Shown here: positions 44,997 to 46,368 of the stretch, one piece after another
How positions within the stretch are numbered: position 1 is the stretch's first letter
How the letters are laid out: every line of letters starts with the position of its first letter
NCBI GenBank assembly: GCA_026394055.1
Contig: JAPKYZ010000070.1
Coordinates: forward strand, 1-46,368
Source: Acidobacteriota bacterium
Lineage (GTDB): Bacteria; Acidobacteriota; Terriglobia; Bryobacterales; Bryobacteraceae
Reading direction: 5' to 3'
Length of the DNA stretch: 46,368 nt
Notes under the pieces: generated by a model
The model's database searches: none
What the model was told of the DNA's origin: nothing
What the model saw: the letters and a program-made list of their open reading frames with translations, nothing else
Made by a program: the position numbers and the translations under genes

Positions 44997-46172
44997 ATGC
45001 AGATCACCTCCATCGAAACGTTCGCCGTTCATCTGGAACGCGACCAACCCTCCGCCAAAGGCCTGGCCGGCAGCCCCAACGCGCTCACAGGCGTTGGCCA
45101 CTATCGCTGGTCGAAGGACTATCCGTGCCTCTATTCCACCCGGATCGAGAGTGCGCTGGTGAAGGTGACGCTCGACAACGGCGTCAGTGGCTGGGGTGAG
45201 GCCCAGGCGCCGCTGGTGCCGGAAGTAGCCTGCACCATCATCGAGACGCTGCTGCGGCCGGTACTGGTGGGCCAGCCGTTCACGGGAACGCCGGGCGAGA
45301 TCGCCGCGATCTGGGACCAGATGTACTCGACCATGCGCGTCCGCGGCCAGACCGGCGGCTTCATGCTGGACGCCATGAGCGGCATCGATCTCGCGCTCTG
45401 GGACTTGGCTGGAAAGCTTGTGTGCCAGCCCGTGTGCCAGTTAGCGGCGCCCCACGCGTCCGATGTCGTCCCGGCCTATCTCAGCGGCGTGGCGGGCGAT
45501 TCCACCACCGCCCGGGTGGCGTTCGCCAAGCAACACTTTCATCGCGGCATCCGGCTCTTCAAGCTCTACTTTGAATCAGACTGGGCCGCGTTGATCGAGC
45601 TGATCGACGCGCTGCAGGCGGAGCTGGGTGCGGAAGCGCGGTTTGCCGTGGATGCGCTGTGGCACTTGAAATCAACCGCCGATGCGAAGCAACTGGACTC
45701 GCGCGCGGTCGCGTGGCTCGAGTGCCCCTGGATGCCCGAGGAGACGGCCGCTCACCGGAAGCTGGCGCGGAGTATCCGCACCCCGCTCGCGCTGGGCGAA
45801 AGCTACCGTACGCTCCGGGAGCTGGCGCCGTATCTCGACAGCAAGGCGATTGGCTGGGTGCAGCCCGATCTCGGACGCAGCGGCTTCACCGAATCGCTCC
45901 GCATCGCGGCTGCCGCTGCAAAGGCGGGCGTCGCAGCCGTTCCGCACTTGAGCATCGCCCTAGGGCCTCAGATAGCCGCCGCCATCCACTTCGCGGCCGC
46001 GGCGGAGAACTGCGATCTGTGCGAGTACAACCCGCGCGTGCTCGAAACCGCCAATCGCTTTCTGAAGCAACCGATCATCTTTACGGGCAGCGGGTACGAA
46101 GTGCCCAACGGACCCGGCTGGGGCATTGAACTGGACGAACAGGCGCTTCAACCGTTTGCACGTCCGAGCTAG
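44997..46172 (+). CDS. Mandelate racemase/muconate lactonizing family enzyme, probable sugar-acid dehydratase
   Basis: A 391-residue enolase-superfamily enzyme. I start at ATG 44997, with GGAAAG upstream; the frame runs back into the gntR gene. The N-terminal capping domain (ITSIETFAVHLERD) is followed by the barrel starting near GIDLALWDLAGK (129-140). Candidate site residues are Lys189 (RLFKLYF), metal ligands Asp219 (FAVDALW), Glu242 (WLECPW) and Glu268 (LALGESY), and His317 (AVPHLS), matching the order in sugar-acid dehydratases. It would remove water from an aldonic or uronic acid to give a 2-keto-3-deoxy acid, which the DapA-family enzyme could process. Confidence 0.88.
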   Translation: MQITSIETFAVHLERDQPSAKGLAGSPNALTGVGHYRWSKDYPCLYSTRIESALVKVTLDNGVSGWGEAQAPLVPEVACTIIETLLRPVLVGQPFTGTPGEIAAIWDQMYSTMRVRGQTGGFMLDAMSGIDLALWDLAGKLVCQPVCQLAAPHASDVVPAYLSGVAGDSTTARVAFAKQHFHRGIRLFKLYFESDWAALIELIDALQAELGAEARFAVDALWHLKSTADAKQLDSRAVAWLECPWMPEETAAHRKLARSIRTPLALGESYRTLRELAPYLDSKAIGWVQPDLGRSGFTESLRIAAAAAKAGVAAVPHLSIALGPQIAAAIHFAAAAENCDLCEYNPRVLETANRFLKQPIIFTGSGYEVPNGPGWGIELDEQALQPFARPS

Positions 46173-46368
46173 CCCGTTCAGCCCCATGCGTGTAAGCTTG
46201 GGGCTTGTTCGGTAACCGCACAATAGCCCCAAGCTCACGAGTCTGTGTGAGAACCCAAGCCAGAGGCTTAAAATAAGCCCGCGCCGGGGCGTTGGTGGGT
46301 TTGGATCGTCGATGGTCTGAGCCGGTGGGGGCGCGGGCGCGCCTTGCCGGTCAGGATTGCAGGCGGAA
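46173..46368. other. Non-coding right edge with nested hairpins
   Basis: No gene is seen in the last 196 bases. AGCTTGGGGCT at 46195-46205 pairs exactly with AGCCCCAAGCT at 46225-46235, and CGTG (46189-46192) with CACG (46236-46239) extends the stem past a 2-base bulge. AGCCCCA at 46180-46186 could instead pair with TGGGGCT at 46199-46205, so two hairpins exclude each other. A further small hairpin, GGCTT-AAAAT-AAGCC, follows at about 46266-46280. The first stem probably serves as the terminator of the dehydratase gene. Confidence 0.5.

Noticed and set aside
46260..46368. Left end of an insertion sequence at the window edge
   Set aside because: The G-rich segment has no matching inverted end, and no transposase frame begins before the window closes.

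Overview
The window is GC-rich bacterial chromosome, almost entirely coding, and looks like Acidobacteriota of the Solibacter/Bryobacter type. The grounds are two very large Oar-like TonB-dependent receptors with an N-terminal carboxypeptidase-regulatory-like domain, many exported esterases, and repeated gene pairs of the DUF1549/DUF1553 (PSD1), DUF1501, DUF1592 and DUF1552 families. These pairs are also common in Planctomycetota, so the phylum call is an inference. No rRNA, tRNA, CRISPR array, prophage or transposase gene was seen.

Layout. (A) 1-2978: a PSD1-type gene whose 5' part is missing or broken, overlapping a DUF1501 gene. (B) 2995-7710: three exported esterases, one of which fuses a glucuronoyl-esterase-like (CE15) domain to an SGNH/GDSL domain. 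(C) 7711-8049: a gene-poor gap with a 36-nt near-perfect inverted repeat. (D) 14499 down to 8050 (minus strand): a four-gene operon of a spermidine-dehydrogenase-like flavoprotein, a five-haem cytochrome c, DUF1501 and PSD1. (E) 14632-19014: a DUF1587/1595/1592/1588/1585 protein followed by DUF1552. (F) 19038-22934: a broken TonB-like gene, an RDD protein, an outer-membrane-like protein, a MITE-like element, a ROK sugar kinase and a ceramidase-like hydrolase. (G) 22974-26111: TonB-dependent receptor. (H) 26217-33604: purA, a phosphotransferase, an FKBP isomerase, a methyltransferase-like protein with a Tat-like N-terminus, and class I fumarase between an MntA/HepT and a VapBC toxin-antitoxin pair. 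(I) 33815-44162: a seven-gene operon (TonB-dependent receptor, NHL propeller, DUF1549/1553, DUF1501, SUMF1-like, DapA-family lyase, MFS hexuronate-type transporter), followed by a GntR/FCD regulator (minus) and a divergent mandelate-racemase-family dehydratase (plus).

How the parts fit. Region I reads as a sugar-acid uptake and catabolism locus. An outer-membrane receptor and periplasmic proteins (NHL, PSD pair, SUMF1-like) come first, then an inner-membrane importer, an enolase-superfamily sugar-acid dehydratase, a DapA-family enzyme acting on a 2-keto-3-deoxy acid, and a GntR sensor. The striking point of the window is that four copies of a two-protein module occur in 41 kb. In each, a protein carrying c-type haem motifs is next to a Tat- or Sec-exported DUF1501/DUF1552 protein. 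The DUF1501 and DUF1552 partners share a C-terminal G-R-x-H-(x)-N ... A-G-G signature that suggests one enzyme fold. The functions of these pairs are unknown, and their co-transcription with identifiable catabolic and redox genes here is the best clue in the window.
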